The notes under the pieces were generated by a model that did not search any database, was not told where the DNA came from, and saw nothing but the letters and a program-made list of their open reading frames with translations. Below, piece after piece: positions 1 to 7,948 of a stretch of 64,000 nt of DNA; the stretch's first letter is position 1; each line of letters opens with the position of its first letter. This DNA is from CAYQXJ01 sp964421565 (GTDB lineage Bacteria; Planctomycetota; Brocadiia; SM23-32): contig CAYQXJ010000003.1 of assembly GCA_964421565.1 (NCBI GenBank), forward strand, positions 186,001 through 250,000. The letters run 5' to 3'. The position numbers were made by a program, and so were the translations under genes.

Positions 1-629
1 CCGTGGAGGCTGAACTCCTCGTATCCGCCGACCGTTCCCTCGTGCTCGAGCCACATTGCGTAGCCGGAATCGCCATCCGATTTGGCGATCACACCGCCGT
101 GGGCGTTGCCGCGGGGGCGGATCCATGCCTCCAGGCGCACCCCGTCGGTCTGGTCGAACACGGGCAGAGCGTCGCAGTCCAGGTATTGATCGTTCGAGGC
201 GCCAGTGTTCAGTTCGACCCCGAGGCCCACCCGACCGCGCACGAGCAGGTCGCTCGGTGTGGGCGGCGGATCCTGAAGCTCGGCCGACATGTTGCGGCTG
301 CCGGGGGACTGCGCAGTGGTGTCGTTGAACTCCTCCAAATGCCAGGCGGCGATCACGCGGCTGGAGATGCCGTAGAGGGTGGCCGTTGCGGTATCGACGC
401 GCACGACGGCGCCGCGGCCGCTGTCCACGGCGGAGACGCGGGCCTGCCGCAGCACGCGCATCACGTCCTCAGCGGCGCCCTGGCGCGAGCCACGGCGCGT
501 TATGCCGACCCACGAGCCTGCGGCCAGCGCAGTCATGATGGCCACGATCGCCATGACCACGAGCATCTCGGTCATGGTGAACGCCGCGCGCCGGCGGACC
601 CTCCCTGCGCTGCGAAGTGGGGAGTGCAT
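1..629 (-). CDS. Pseudopilin fused to LamG-like domain (3' end outside window)
   Basis: Reading from the ATG at 629, the frame stays open to the window edge, so about 209 residues are visible and the C-terminus is missing. Residues 1-16 are a basic leader ending in RRRAA; the next residues FTMTEMLVVMAIVAIM form a class III (type IV prepilin) signal with Glu at +5, so cleavage is expected before the Phe. After about 60 residues of pilin-like helix, the segment from AAWHLEE onward, with GRVGLGVEL and VRLEAWIRPR, resembles a LamG/concanavalin A-like lectin fold. The gene starts 3 bp after the stop of the upstream pseudopilin and is surely in its operon. A pilin-like shaft carrying a carbohydrate-binding type domain is the inference; no ligand is known. 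Confidence 0.8.
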   Translation of the reverse strand, partial: MHSPLRSAGRVRRRAAFTMTEMLVVMAIVAIMTALAAGSWVGITRRGSRQGAAEDVMRVLRQARVSAVDSGRGAVVRVDTATATLYGISSRVIAAWHLEEFNDTTAQSPGSRNMSAELQDPPPTPSDLLVRGRVGLGVELNTGASNDQYLDCDALPVFDQTDGVRLEAWIRPRGNAHGGVIAKSDGDSGYAMWLEHEGTVGGYEEFSLH

Positions 630-632
630 GGC

Positions 633-1613
633 CTACTCCTGCCAGTTGGTGATATTGCCGTCGCCGGGGACCCAATCGGTGTCCACGACGCCGTCCAGGT
701 CCCACCCGCCGGCGCTGGCGTTCGGCAACGTGCCGCTGGTTGCCGTCCAGCCGGGGTAGATCAGTTGCTGCTCGCGCCCGGTGACGGGATCCCGGTAAGT
801 GCGCCCCGGCATGGTGTCGATGCCCCAGCTATACATCTGGAAGCTGTTGAGCTTGGGGAAGTTCTGCGTCGCCGTGCCCTGAGCCGCTCGGGCGTACACG
901 GGCCAGTTGGCGCCGTCGAAGTCGATATAGCGCACCAGTTCGTCGTCTGCGCCAGGCACCTGAGGGCTATCCACGTTCGGATCGTCGAATACCAGATTGC
1001 CGGTGCCGTCGTCGTAGATGCCGTCGTGGGCAGCGTAGTGCCGGTTATGGAAATAGACGAGCGGGTTGCCCCACCAGTCGGCCAGCTCGAACAGGTCGTT
1101 GCCGCCGAAGTACCAGTTGCCGGCCGCTGCGATCTCGGGTGCGCTGTCGGGACCGCCCACGTCTTCGTCGAAGTCATTGTCGGTGTTGACGAGTTGATCG
1201 CCTGAGGGCTCCATGTAGGGGCCGCCGTTGCGGGTTGCGACGCAGGCGACGAACACCTCGATACCTTCGTTGGTCAGGCGTGGGTCGACGGTGTAGGTGT
1301 CGAGGTCCGGGAAGTCGGGCTCCCCCTGCTCGGATCCCTCGAACGTGCCGCTGTCGTTGTAGTCGTACTCGTAGAGTTCGAAGTACTCTTCCCACGTCGA
1401 GGGCGGGTAGTCGCCGTAGTCGTTGAAGAAGGACTGCGCGGCGAGCTCGGCCTGGTGGATGAGGTTCTTGGTGGCGGACTTGTGCGCCTCGTCCATGGCC
1501 CGGTTGACGGCCGGCAGCAACATAGCCGCCAATATAGCTATGATGGCGACAACCACCAGCAGTTCGACCAGGGTGAAGGCGGCCTTGCGGCGGACGTATG
1601 GTTGGGCGGGCAT
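633..1613 (-). CDS. Prepilin-type N-terminal cleavage/methylation domain protein
   Basis: This 326-residue pseudopilin has the leader MPAQPYVRRKAA followed by FTLVELLVVVAIIAILAAML, the standard type IV prepilin signal with Glu5 and a hydrophobic helix. The remainder is acidic and rich in Tyr, Asp and Gly, and near the C-terminus a WDLDGVVDTDWVPGDGNI stretch resembles ends of major-pseudopilin-like proteins common in Planctomycetota and Lentisphaerota. The ATG at 1613 was preferred over an in-frame start at 1667 because AAAGGAG lies 7 bp upstream and the leader then has the usual length. It sits between the gspF-like gene and the LamG pseudopilin on the same strand. Function in a pilus or a type II secretion pseudopilus is not decided by sequence. 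Confidence 0.88.
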   Translation of the reverse strand: MPAQPYVRRKAAFTLVELLVVVAIIAILAAMLLPAVNRAMDEAHKSATKNLIHQAELAAQSFFNDYGDYPPSTWEEYFELYEYDYNDSGTFEGSEQGEPDFPDLDTYTVDPRLTNEGIEVFVACVATRNGGPYMEPSGDQLVNTDNDFDEDVGGPDSAPEIAAAGNWYFGGNDLFELADWWGNPLVYFHNRHYAAHDGIYDDGTGNLVFDDPNVDSPQVPGADDELVRYIDFDGANWPVYARAAQGTATQNFPKLNSFQMYSWGIDTMPGRTYRDPVTGREQQLIYPGWTATSGTLPNASAGGWDLDGVVDTDWVPGDGNITNWQE

Positions 1614-1659
1614 CTGCGGCTCCTTTCGGATTGCGTTCCTCTGCGCGTGAGCGTTTCGG

Positions 1660-2898
1660 TCAACCACTGAGGGACTCCATCAGGCTGATCAGGGGCAGGA
1701 AGAGGCTGATGACGATGAAGCCGACGATCAGGCCGAGCCCGATCACCATCAGCGGCTCCATCAGGCTGGTGAGGCCCTCGACGGCCACGTCCACCTCCTG
1801 ATCGTAGTTGTCGGCCACCTTCAGAAGCATCGAGTCGAGGTTACCGGTCTCCTCGCCCACGTCGATCATGTTCACCACCATGTCGTCGCAGACCTTGCTC
1901 TGCGCCAGCGGCGGCGCGATGGGGTCGCCCTCGCGCACGCTGTCATGCACCTTCTGGATGGCGTTGGAGAGCACGGCGTTGCCGGAGGTATCGCGGCTGA
2001 TGTTGAGCGCCTCCAGGATTGGCACGCCGCTGCCGATCAGAGTCCCGAAGGTGCGCGTGAAGCGGGCGATGGCGCCCTTATTGATAATGGTGCCGAACAG
2101 CGGCACATGGAACTTGATCCAGTCGACGATCATCTTACCGGTGCGCGTCGCCGTAAATGCCTTGTAGAGCACGAAGATGCCGACGGGGATGGCCGGCAGC
2201 ACGTACCAGTAACGCTGGGACCATTCCGTGAAGCCCAGCAGCAGGCGCGTGGGCGTGGGCAGCGCTACGTCCAGCTCTTCGAACATGGAGATGAAGCTCG
2301 GGATGATCCACTTGACCAGCCCCGCCAGGATGATGCTGGCCACGGTCAGCACGGCCACCGGGTAGATGAGCGCCGATATGACCTTGCGCCGCAGCGCCGC
2401 CGCCTTCTCGCGGAAGTCCGCCAGTCGCTCCAACACGATGTCCAACATACCGCCGGCCTCGCCGGCTTTCACCATGTTGACATACAGTTCGTCGAAAGCC
2501 TTGGGGTACTTCGCCATGCCTTCGGAGAGCGACGCACCGCCCTCCACCTCGTCGGCCACGTTGCCGACGATGTTCTTCAGCGCGCAGGGCCGCATCTGCT
2601 GCTCCAGGATGTTCAGCGACTGCACAACGGGGATACCCGCGTCGGTCAGGGTGGATAGCTGTCGCGTGAAGGTGGTCAGGTCCTTGCCTCGCACGCCGCC
2701 GAGGCTGAAGGAGCGCTTGCGCACACGCCGCCCGACGCGCCCCGCTCCCCCTTTGGCGGCCTTCCTCTCAGTGACCTTCGTCGGGAACAGGTCCATGCCC
2801 CGCACCTTCGAGATCGCCTCGTCGGTGTTGCCGGCCTCGATGGTGTCCACGAAGGTTTTGCCCTCCGCGTTCATCGCCTCATACTCGTATACTGGCAT
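1660..2898 (-). CDS. Type II secretion/type IV pilus inner-membrane platform protein (GspF/PilC family)
   Basis: The 412-residue protein has the GspF/PilC architecture: an N-terminal segment starting MPVYEYEAMNAEGK, then two repeated T2SSF domains, each with the LxxLxxAGxP type signature (LSTLTDAGIPVVQSLNIL and FGTLIGSGVPILEALNIS), and three membrane helices, the last near the C-terminus (MVIGLGLIVGFIVISLFL). Such proteins form the inner-membrane platform on which the assembly ATPase drives pilin insertion. The start at 2898 has GGAGGAGG 7 bp upstream; a longer in-frame start at 2934 lacks this. It heads a minus-strand operon with two pseudopilins. No GspE/PilB ATPase lies within the window. 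Confidence 0.93.
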   Translation of the reverse strand: MPVYEYEAMNAEGKTFVDTIEAGNTDEAISKVRGMDLFPTKVTERKAAKGGAGRVGRRVRKRSFSLGGVRGKDLTTFTRQLSTLTDAGIPVVQSLNILEQQMRPCALKNIVGNVADEVEGGASLSEGMAKYPKAFDELYVNMVKAGEAGGMLDIVLERLADFREKAAALRRKVISALIYPVAVLTVASIILAGLVKWIIPSFISMFEELDVALPTPTRLLLGFTEWSQRYWYVLPAIPVGIFVLYKAFTATRTGKMIVDWIKFHVPLFGTIINKGAIARFTRTFGTLIGSGVPILEALNISRDTSGNAVLSNAIQKVHDSVREGDPIAPPLAQSKVCDDMVVNMIDVGEETGNLDSMLLKVADNYDQEVDVAVEGLTSLMEPLMVIGLGLIVGFIVISLFLPLISLMESLSG

Positions 2899-2978
2899 CT
2901 TCAGCCCTCCTCCTGCCGCGCGGCATTGTGCCATTCAGTTTTCAAGACTCGCCCTCGATCCCGATTCGCTCCACCTTT

Positions 2979-3007
2979 ATTATGCCGCCTCAGCAACCGG
3001 GTGTCAA
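2979..3007 (-). promoter_or_regulatory. Sigma70-type promoter for the gspF/pseudopilin operon
   Basis: On the minus strand TTGACA (3007-3002), a 17 bp spacer and CATAAT (2984-2979) lie about 80 bp upstream of the GspF start codon. Confidence 0.7.
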
Positions 3008-3287
3008 CCCCATTGGCAGCAGGGAAGCTTCGCACCAGGGCTCGCAGAGCGCCCTTTAGCTCCCTCAGACGGGCTTGGAGCCCGTTGCCTTAGTGCCCAC
3101 ATGTCCTCCCAAGAGGCCCGCTGTACATACTTGGGAAGCGGCCATGCCTGTGCAAGCATCCGGCGTGCGCACTCCGTCGCCCTTCCACCCCCGGCGTTTC
3201 CGACCTCTGGTTGGCCGGCTCTCGCCGCCTCGTCACTTTACCCTATCCGCCATTCAGAGTCAGCCCGTCCGGTTAGTGGCATGCCCC
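3008..3287. other. Non-coding stretch between divergent promoters
   Basis: No convincing gene is seen in this roughly 280-base stretch. It contains a short hairpin, ACGGGCT-TGG-AGCCCGT at 3069-3085, without a following T-run. Short open frames here lack ribosome-binding sites and recognisable motifs. Confidence 0.5.
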
Positions 3288-3315
3288 TTGACGGGGCGCA
3301 GAAAGCGGGTACACT
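3288..3315 (+). promoter_or_regulatory. Sigma70-type promoter for the HTH/zinc-ribbon gene
   Basis: TTGACG (3288-3293), a 16 bp spacer and TACACT (3310-3315) lie 44 bp upstream of the ATG at 3360. Confidence 0.65.
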
Positions 3316-3359
3316 GATAGTTGATGATAGCGCGCGACATTTCGATCGAGGAGTCAGCC

Positions 3360-3797
3360 ATGGCCACCGACGTGCAGGAGGCCGAGGGGCATGAGTGGTT
3401 GAGCATTGCGGAGGCCGCCGAATACCTGGCAGTGAGCGAGCCCACGATCTACCGCTGGATGCGGGACGGCAAGCTGTCGTTCTACAAGGTGGGCGACTCC
3501 ACCAGGTTCAAGCGCGAGAACCTGGACATGGTTGTCGAGAAACACGTGGGCTCACACGAGGCGGAGTTTCACAACACGCGTTGCGCCGCCTGCGGGCACA
3601 CGGGCCTGGTGCCGGGCCGCGTGCAGAGCACCGGCAGGGTCTACTTCCGCCCCAACCACACGCGTTTCCTCACGTTGCACCAGAGCGCGGTGCCTACGGA
3701 GGCCCGCGTCTGCCCACGCTGCGGCTTCGTGCAGATGTTCGCCGACACCGAGAGGCTGGACAACATCCTGCACGAAGCGGAACGGGCCGCCGATTAG
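3360..3797 (+). CDS. Excisionase-family helix-turn-helix protein with C-terminal zinc ribbon
   Basis: This 145-residue protein has two parts. Residues about 12-60 (WLSIAEAAEYLAVSEPTIYRWMRDGKLSFYKVGDSTRFKREN) are a MerR/excisionase-type winged helix that reads DNA. Residues about 75-130 carry two Cys pairs, CAAC and CPRC, spaced as in a zinc ribbon, and the protein ends in a short acidic helix. The start at 3360 is chosen because GAGGAG is 6 bp upstream; an earlier in-frame ATG at 3321 would lie almost on the -10 box. It is 58 bp upstream of the MenA-like gene and may share its transcript. No integrase or phage genes are nearby, so a regulator rather than a true excisionase is more likely. Its target is unknown. 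Confidence 0.8.
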   Translation: MATDVQEAEGHEWLSIAEAAEYLAVSEPTIYRWMRDGKLSFYKVGDSTRFKRENLDMVVEKHVGSHEAEFHNTRCAACGHTGLVPGRVQSTGRVYFRPNHTRFLTLHQSAVPTEARVCPRCGFVQMFADTERLDNILHEAERAAD

Positions 3798-3855
3798 GGG
3801 CGCGGGCGCCGGGCAGCGTTCCCGGTGGACGGTCGAGCCATACGGGCAGGGGAAA

Positions 3856-4794
3856 ATGGGAGCGAGCAATACGGGCCGTCGTGAGGAGCAAACCGAGGAG
3901 GCGGCGTCCAGGTGCCGGCTGTGGCTGGCAGCGGTTCGCCCTTTTTCGTTCCCCTGCTCGCTGGTGCCGGTGTTCATCGCTACGGCTGCCTCGGCACCGC
4001 TGGCTCGATGGCGCTGGGATGTGCTCGGGGCGTGCATCGTCGCGGTGCTCGCCATGCACGTGGCGGGCAATCTGCTGAACGACTACTTCGACTTCACCTC
4101 CGGGGTGGACGCCGTCGACGAAGAGGCCGACGCGCGCCGCCCGGGGCGGTTGCTCGTGCGCGGGGTGATGAAGCCCGGCGAGTACGCCCGCGGGGCTCTG
4201 CTCGCCCTCGCGCTCGCGCTTCTTGCGGCCGCATACCTTGCCTGGCGGGCGGGCTTGCCGGTGCTCGGGTTCTACGCATTCGGCGTAGTTGGGTTGTACG
4301 CCTACACGGGGCCCCCGTTCCGATGGAAGGCGCGCTCATTGGGCGAGGTGGTGATGGTCGTGTGGTTCGGTCCGGCTCTGGTTGCCGGCGTGGCGTATGC
4401 GCAGACGGGCGCCGTGCCCCTGCCGCTAACGGTGATGGGTGTACCGATCGGATTCCTGACCGCGGCGATCCTGGTCAGCAACAACCTGCGCGACCTGCGG
4501 CAGGATGCAGCAGGCGGCGTGACCACGCTCGCCCACCGGATTGGCGCGAGGGCTGCGCGGTGGCTCTACCTGTGTCTGGTTGTCGGTGGGCCGAGCGGCA
4601 TCGCCCTTGTGGGCCTGTGGCAGGGAGTGCCGTTGCTGAGCCTTACCATGCTCTCGCTGCTCGCGGTGGTGGGGCCGGTCCGCGCCGTAACGTCGGGACG
4701 CCGCCTGGCGGACATCGACGCCCGCACGGCCCGGCTGCCGATCGCGGCGGGCATCATCGCTACGGCGACGCTCATCTACTGCGGCGGCCTCTGA
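3856..4794 (+). CDS. menA: UbiA-family prenyltransferase, MenA-like (1,4-dihydroxy-2-naphthoate prenyltransferase)
   Basis: The 312-residue integral membrane protein has the two Asp-rich motifs of UbiA prenyltransferases: NDYFDFTSGVD at residues 75-85 and NNLRDLRQDAAGG at about 209-221. The wording of both, and the following TTLAHRIG, match MenA, which attaches the polyprenyl tail to dihydroxynaphthoate in menaquinone synthesis at the cytoplasmic membrane, rather than UbiA or heme O synthase. About eight or nine hydrophobic helices can be counted. The ATG at 3856 follows AGGGG at short spacing. No other men genes lie in the window, so a related substrate cannot be excluded. It runs convergently into the isomerase gene with a 6 bp gap. 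Confidence 0.82.
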   Translation: MGASNTGRREEQTEEAASRCRLWLAAVRPFSFPCSLVPVFIATAASAPLARWRWDVLGACIVAVLAMHVAGNLLNDYFDFTSGVDAVDEEADARRPGRLLVRGVMKPGEYARGALLALALALLAAAYLAWRAGLPVLGFYAFGVVGLYAYTGPPFRWKARSLGEVVMVVWFGPALVAGVAYAQTGAVPLPLTVMGVPIGFLTAAILVSNNLRDLRQDAAGGVTTLAHRIGARAARWLYLCLVVGGPSGIALVGLWQGVPLLSLTMLSLLAVVGPVRAVTSGRRLADIDARTARLPIAAGIIATATLIYCGGL

Positions 4795-4800
4795 GCAACG

Positions 4801-5823
4801 CTACGCGCCGGAGGCGATGCCTTGCGAGGCCGGCAGGTATTCGATGTGGGCTCGCTGGCGAAGCCGGCTGAGGAACTCTTCCCTAGCCTCTGCGCGTTTG
4901 CGCTCCAATAGTGCGGCCCGTATTCGGGGCTGGGCCTCCTCGAACGGTATGAGCCGCGGCTCGGCGACCTGTTCCAGGCGCACGATGGCGAGCCCACCGC
5001 CAACTTCTCTAACCTGCGACAGTTGCCCCGGCTCCAGGCCCCGCACGGCGGCCGGCCGCCACTCGGGCTGAGCGTCGGGCACGCGCACGACGTGCAGGCC
5101 GCCGGGGTATCGGTCCGCGTCGTCGGAATGCTCATCGGCCAGCAGGGCGAAGTCGGCGCCGTTCTTCAGTCTCTCCAGCAGCATCTGCGCCTCCAGCCGT
5201 CGCCTGGTGCGTTCTGCCTCGTCGGCGACCGTGAGCAGTATCTGGCGGTAGACGACGGTGCGGGGTCGGCGGAACTGCTCGCGGTTCTCCTCGTAATAGC
5301 GCCGCACCTCGGCGGGCCGCACGGCGACCGGTTCGAGTGCCTTGTCCCACAGGTAGCGCATGGCCAACAGCGTATCGACGTGCATCTGCTTGAATTCGTC
5401 GATGCTGAGCCCCATGTCCGCTATGACCCGGTATGCCTTCAGCCGGGAGCCGACGCGCGACGCGAACTGCCGCAACTGATCCTCGGCGTACGCGTCGAGC
5501 CTTTCCTCCGCGCCCGGTCCGGTGCCATAGGCTTCGCGGGCGGCCCGCACCATAAGGTGCCTGTCGACCAGGGCTCGCAGCATCTGCTGCCGCCTCAGGT
5601 CGGCCATCTCACCGGGGGCGTCCTGGCCGGGGGTTGGCAGCAGGGCTTGGTCCGGGTTGATGGCCATGTAGCGTTCCAGCTCGCCGGCGGTTATCACGTG
5701 CCCGTCCACGTTCACCAGCGGCGTGGCTTCGTTCTGGGCCGCGCGCAGTGCAGACCCAAGTAACAGCAGAAGGGCCGCAAGACAAAAAGTCCTCACCGCT
5801 CTGCCTCCGGGTGAATGGGACAT
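4801..5823 (-). CDS. Parvulin-type peptidyl-prolyl cis-trans isomerase, SurA-like, exported
   Basis: The 340-residue protein starts with a signal peptide (a basic stretch, then FCLAALLLLLGSALRAA) and an N-terminal SurA-like segment containing VNVDGHVITAGELERYM. From about residue 185 a parvulin/rotamase domain is seen: RPRTVVYRQILL, then LLERLKNGADFALLADEHSDD and a C-terminal GLAIVRLEQ. Such proteins act as periplasmic foldases for outer-membrane or secreted proteins. It lies 86 bp downstream of the two polytopic membrane proteins on the same strand and may be cotranscribed. The start codon at 5823 has only a weak ribosome-binding site, but it places the signal peptide correctly. Confidence 0.85.
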   Translation of the reverse strand: MSHSPGGRAVRTFCLAALLLLLGSALRAAQNEATPLVNVDGHVITAGELERYMAINPDQALLPTPGQDAPGEMADLRRQQMLRALVDRHLMVRAAREAYGTGPGAEERLDAYAEDQLRQFASRVGSRLKAYRVIADMGLSIDEFKQMHVDTLLAMRYLWDKALEPVAVRPAEVRRYYEENREQFRRPRTVVYRQILLTVADEAERTRRRLEAQMLLERLKNGADFALLADEHSDDADRYPGGLHVVRVPDAQPEWRPAAVRGLEPGQLSQVREVGGGLAIVRLEQVAEPRLIPFEEAQPRIRAALLERKRAEAREEFLSRLRQRAHIEYLPASQGIASGA

Positions 5824-5909
5824 GGGGATAGTCCGCCCCGCATCATACCACCTTAGCCGCCGTCCCGCACCTGATGGAGCCCGTGCATACTGGCGGTGGC
5901 GTCGCCGGC

Positions 5910-7874
5910 TCATATGTAGAAGACGGCGTTGGCGATGGACTCCGTCCAGGTGTCGAGCAGACACCAGAGCCCCCCGCCGAGGAAGTAGCCGGTGACCATG
6001 CCGATCATGAACAGGCGCGCCTTGCGGTAGCCGGCCGGGCCGGCCAGCGAAACCGTGCCCCACTTGAGCAGCCATGCCAGGAACACCGAGAACCAGAAGA
6101 ACCTGACCATGTGGCTGCTGGCCACCAGCACCCCGACCGGATGGAAGGGCCACCAGAACAGCGTCCGCTGCGCCAGTGTGAGCCCCGCCATCAGCACGGC
6201 GCCCGCCCCCGCCCATGCCAGCCGGGCGTAGCTGGCCACGGGGTTCTGCACGATGGCGTTGTTCGCCCAGGGCCACACGCAATACTTGGGGAAGGTGTCG
6301 AAGAACCAGCCGTCCATATTCACCCCGCCGTGCCGGTAGCAGAGCCGAATCGTCCACACCGACCCTACCGCGTAGACGATCAGCAGCGCCAGCAGCATCG
6401 CCCACATCAAGCCCCGTCGCCGTCGCCGCGTAAGGTGCAAGCCATGGGCCGCGCCGGCCATGGCGGAGTTGCGCATGTCGAACGTCCAGCCGTGGTTCAT
6501 CGCGAGGCCCGTGATTTGAGAACGGCTCATGTCCGCCGCGCCAACCATGCTCGTAAGGAACTGGTTCGGGTAGATGGGCGGGCTGAGCATGGGCAGGCCA
6601 CACTGGGCGACCACGCGCGACATCACGTAGAAGACGGCGAGGGTGATCGCCAGGATAAGCGCCCCGTACGCCACGCCGAGCCCCGCCCTGTGGAACCACC
6701 ACACCATGACGCCGACGCAGAGCATGATCACCAGCAGCGCCGCACGGTAGCTGGTCGCCTCCTCGCGATCGTAGTCGCGTTGCTCGCTGCTGCCCAGTGC
6801 GCAGAACACCGCCCGGCGCAGGTGGCGGCGCGAAAGCCACAGACTGATGATGACGAAGACGATGGCGCCTCCCATGGCAAGGTTGCTCATCTCCGAGCCA
6901 TAGATGCCCTGGTGCGTAAGCGCCAGGTTGTAGGAATCCATGAAGGACTGCAGGAACCACCCCGCAAGCGATGCAAACCACACGCTGAACGCCACTCGGT
7001 TCGGCACAAGGAAGACCAGCCCCACGATCACCAGCCGCAGGTTGATAGGCAGCGAATAGCCGGGGGCCAGTTCGATCTGGGCGGGCAGAGTGGTCCGGTC
7101 CCACAGGTCATAGTGCATGATGACGCCGGTGAAGTTGGCAAGCAGAAAGGTCAGCCCAAAACCAAGCAGCCAGGGAATGCTGCGGAAGATGGAGTCCCGC
7201 CCCCACGGATCCGCCGCCGCCCTGCACAGCTCGCCCGGCACCTGCGCGATGGGGAAGCTCAGGTGCTCGTAGTCGATCCACTGCTTGCGCATCAGCGCCA
7301 TGATGGCCACCATGCAAAAGCACATGGCCATCAGGAACACACCCCACAAAAGCAGCGGGCTGACCCACGGCCCCCACGGGATCGGCTCCCCCGGGGGCAG
7401 CCCCTCCCAAAATCTGCGCACCGCAAAAGTGCTTCCCGTCGGGTCCAGGGGGAAGAATCCCTCCGCAAGGTTCGGCCAGAGCCGCTCTATGTAGTCATTC
7501 GCCGGCGTGGCGAAGTAATGCGGCGCCGCGAGGGTGGGGATGAAGTAGGCCAGCACGCCGGAGGTGACGATCGAGCCGCCCACCATCATCATGGCACCGA
7601 CCACCATCAGCTCATGCGCGCTGAAGGCAAACCCCCGCCACAGCGTCCCCAGCCCCAGGTTGAACACCACGAACAGGATGAACAGCCCGAACGTCGCCCC
7701 CGCCAGGTGGTAGTCCGCGAACATGCGAGAGGTCTGCAGGTAGAACGTCCAGTACGGTCCGGCGAATGCGATCAGCACGCACATCAGCACCCCGACCAGC
7801 ACCGCGCGCCATTCGACAAAGCGCTCTACCCTCTCACGGCCATGTTCCATCGGCGACGAATGAGAGGGGCCCAT
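5910..7874 (-). CDS. Large polytopic membrane protein, DUF6785/DUF6784-like (copy 1)
   Basis: This 654-residue protein has roughly 13 hydrophobic segments and is paralogous to the next gene upstream. Shared landmarks are AGPYWT near the N-terminus, the block PIPWGPWV followed by MRKQW(I/V)DYEHLSFPIAQVP in the first half, FLVP(N/S)RVAFS in the middle, VAQCGLP, RNSAM(A/S)GAAHG(L/M)(H/Y)LT, and FWWPLHPVG-type wording near the end. I believe this is the DUF6785/DUF6784 family found mainly in Planctomycetota and Armatimonadota and related to oligopeptide-transporter-like proteins; substrate and function are unknown. GGAG 8 bp upstream supports the ATG at 7874. Confidence 0.75.
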   Translation of the reverse strand: MGPSHSSPMEHGRERVERFVEWRAVLVGVLMCVLIAFAGPYWTFYLQTSRMFADYHLAGATFGLFILFVVFNLGLGTLWRGFAFSAHELMVVGAMMMVGGSIVTSGVLAYFIPTLAAPHYFATPANDYIERLWPNLAEGFFPLDPTGSTFAVRRFWEGLPPGEPIPWGPWVSPLLLWGVFLMAMCFCMVAIMALMRKQWIDYEHLSFPIAQVPGELCRAAADPWGRDSIFRSIPWLLGFGLTFLLANFTGVIMHYDLWDRTTLPAQIELAPGYSLPINLRLVIVGLVFLVPNRVAFSVWFASLAGWFLQSFMDSYNLALTHQGIYGSEMSNLAMGGAIVFVIISLWLSRRHLRRAVFCALGSSEQRDYDREEATSYRAALLVIMLCVGVMVWWFHRAGLGVAYGALILAITLAVFYVMSRVVAQCGLPMLSPPIYPNQFLTSMVGAADMSRSQITGLAMNHGWTFDMRNSAMAGAAHGLHLTRRRRRGLMWAMLLALLIVYAVGSVWTIRLCYRHGGVNMDGWFFDTFPKYCVWPWANNAIVQNPVASYARLAWAGAGAVLMAGLTLAQRTLFWWPFHPVGVLVASSHMVRFFWFSVFLAWLLKWGTVSLAGPAGYRKARLFMIGMVTGYFLGGGLWCLLDTWTESIANAVFYI

Positions 7875-7948
7875 ATCTGTCACTCCGCATCCTGCGACAA
7901 GCACTCCGAATCACACGCAAGCCGTCGGGCAAGGCGCCGCCGAAGCCC

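Noticed and set aside
3069..3085. Hairpin ACGGGCT-TGG-AGCCCGT as a terminator
   Set aside because: No T-run and no gene ends next to it; left as an unexplained hairpin.
3360..3797. Prophage or integrative element because of the excisionase-like protein
   Set aside because: No integrase, attachment repeat or phage gene nearby; the neighbours are ordinary chromosomal genes.
5824..7104. In-frame extension of the parvulin gene upstream to 7104
   Set aside because: The first 427 codons are out of frame with the membrane protein gene there and have low-complexity composition; the signal peptide starts at 5823.
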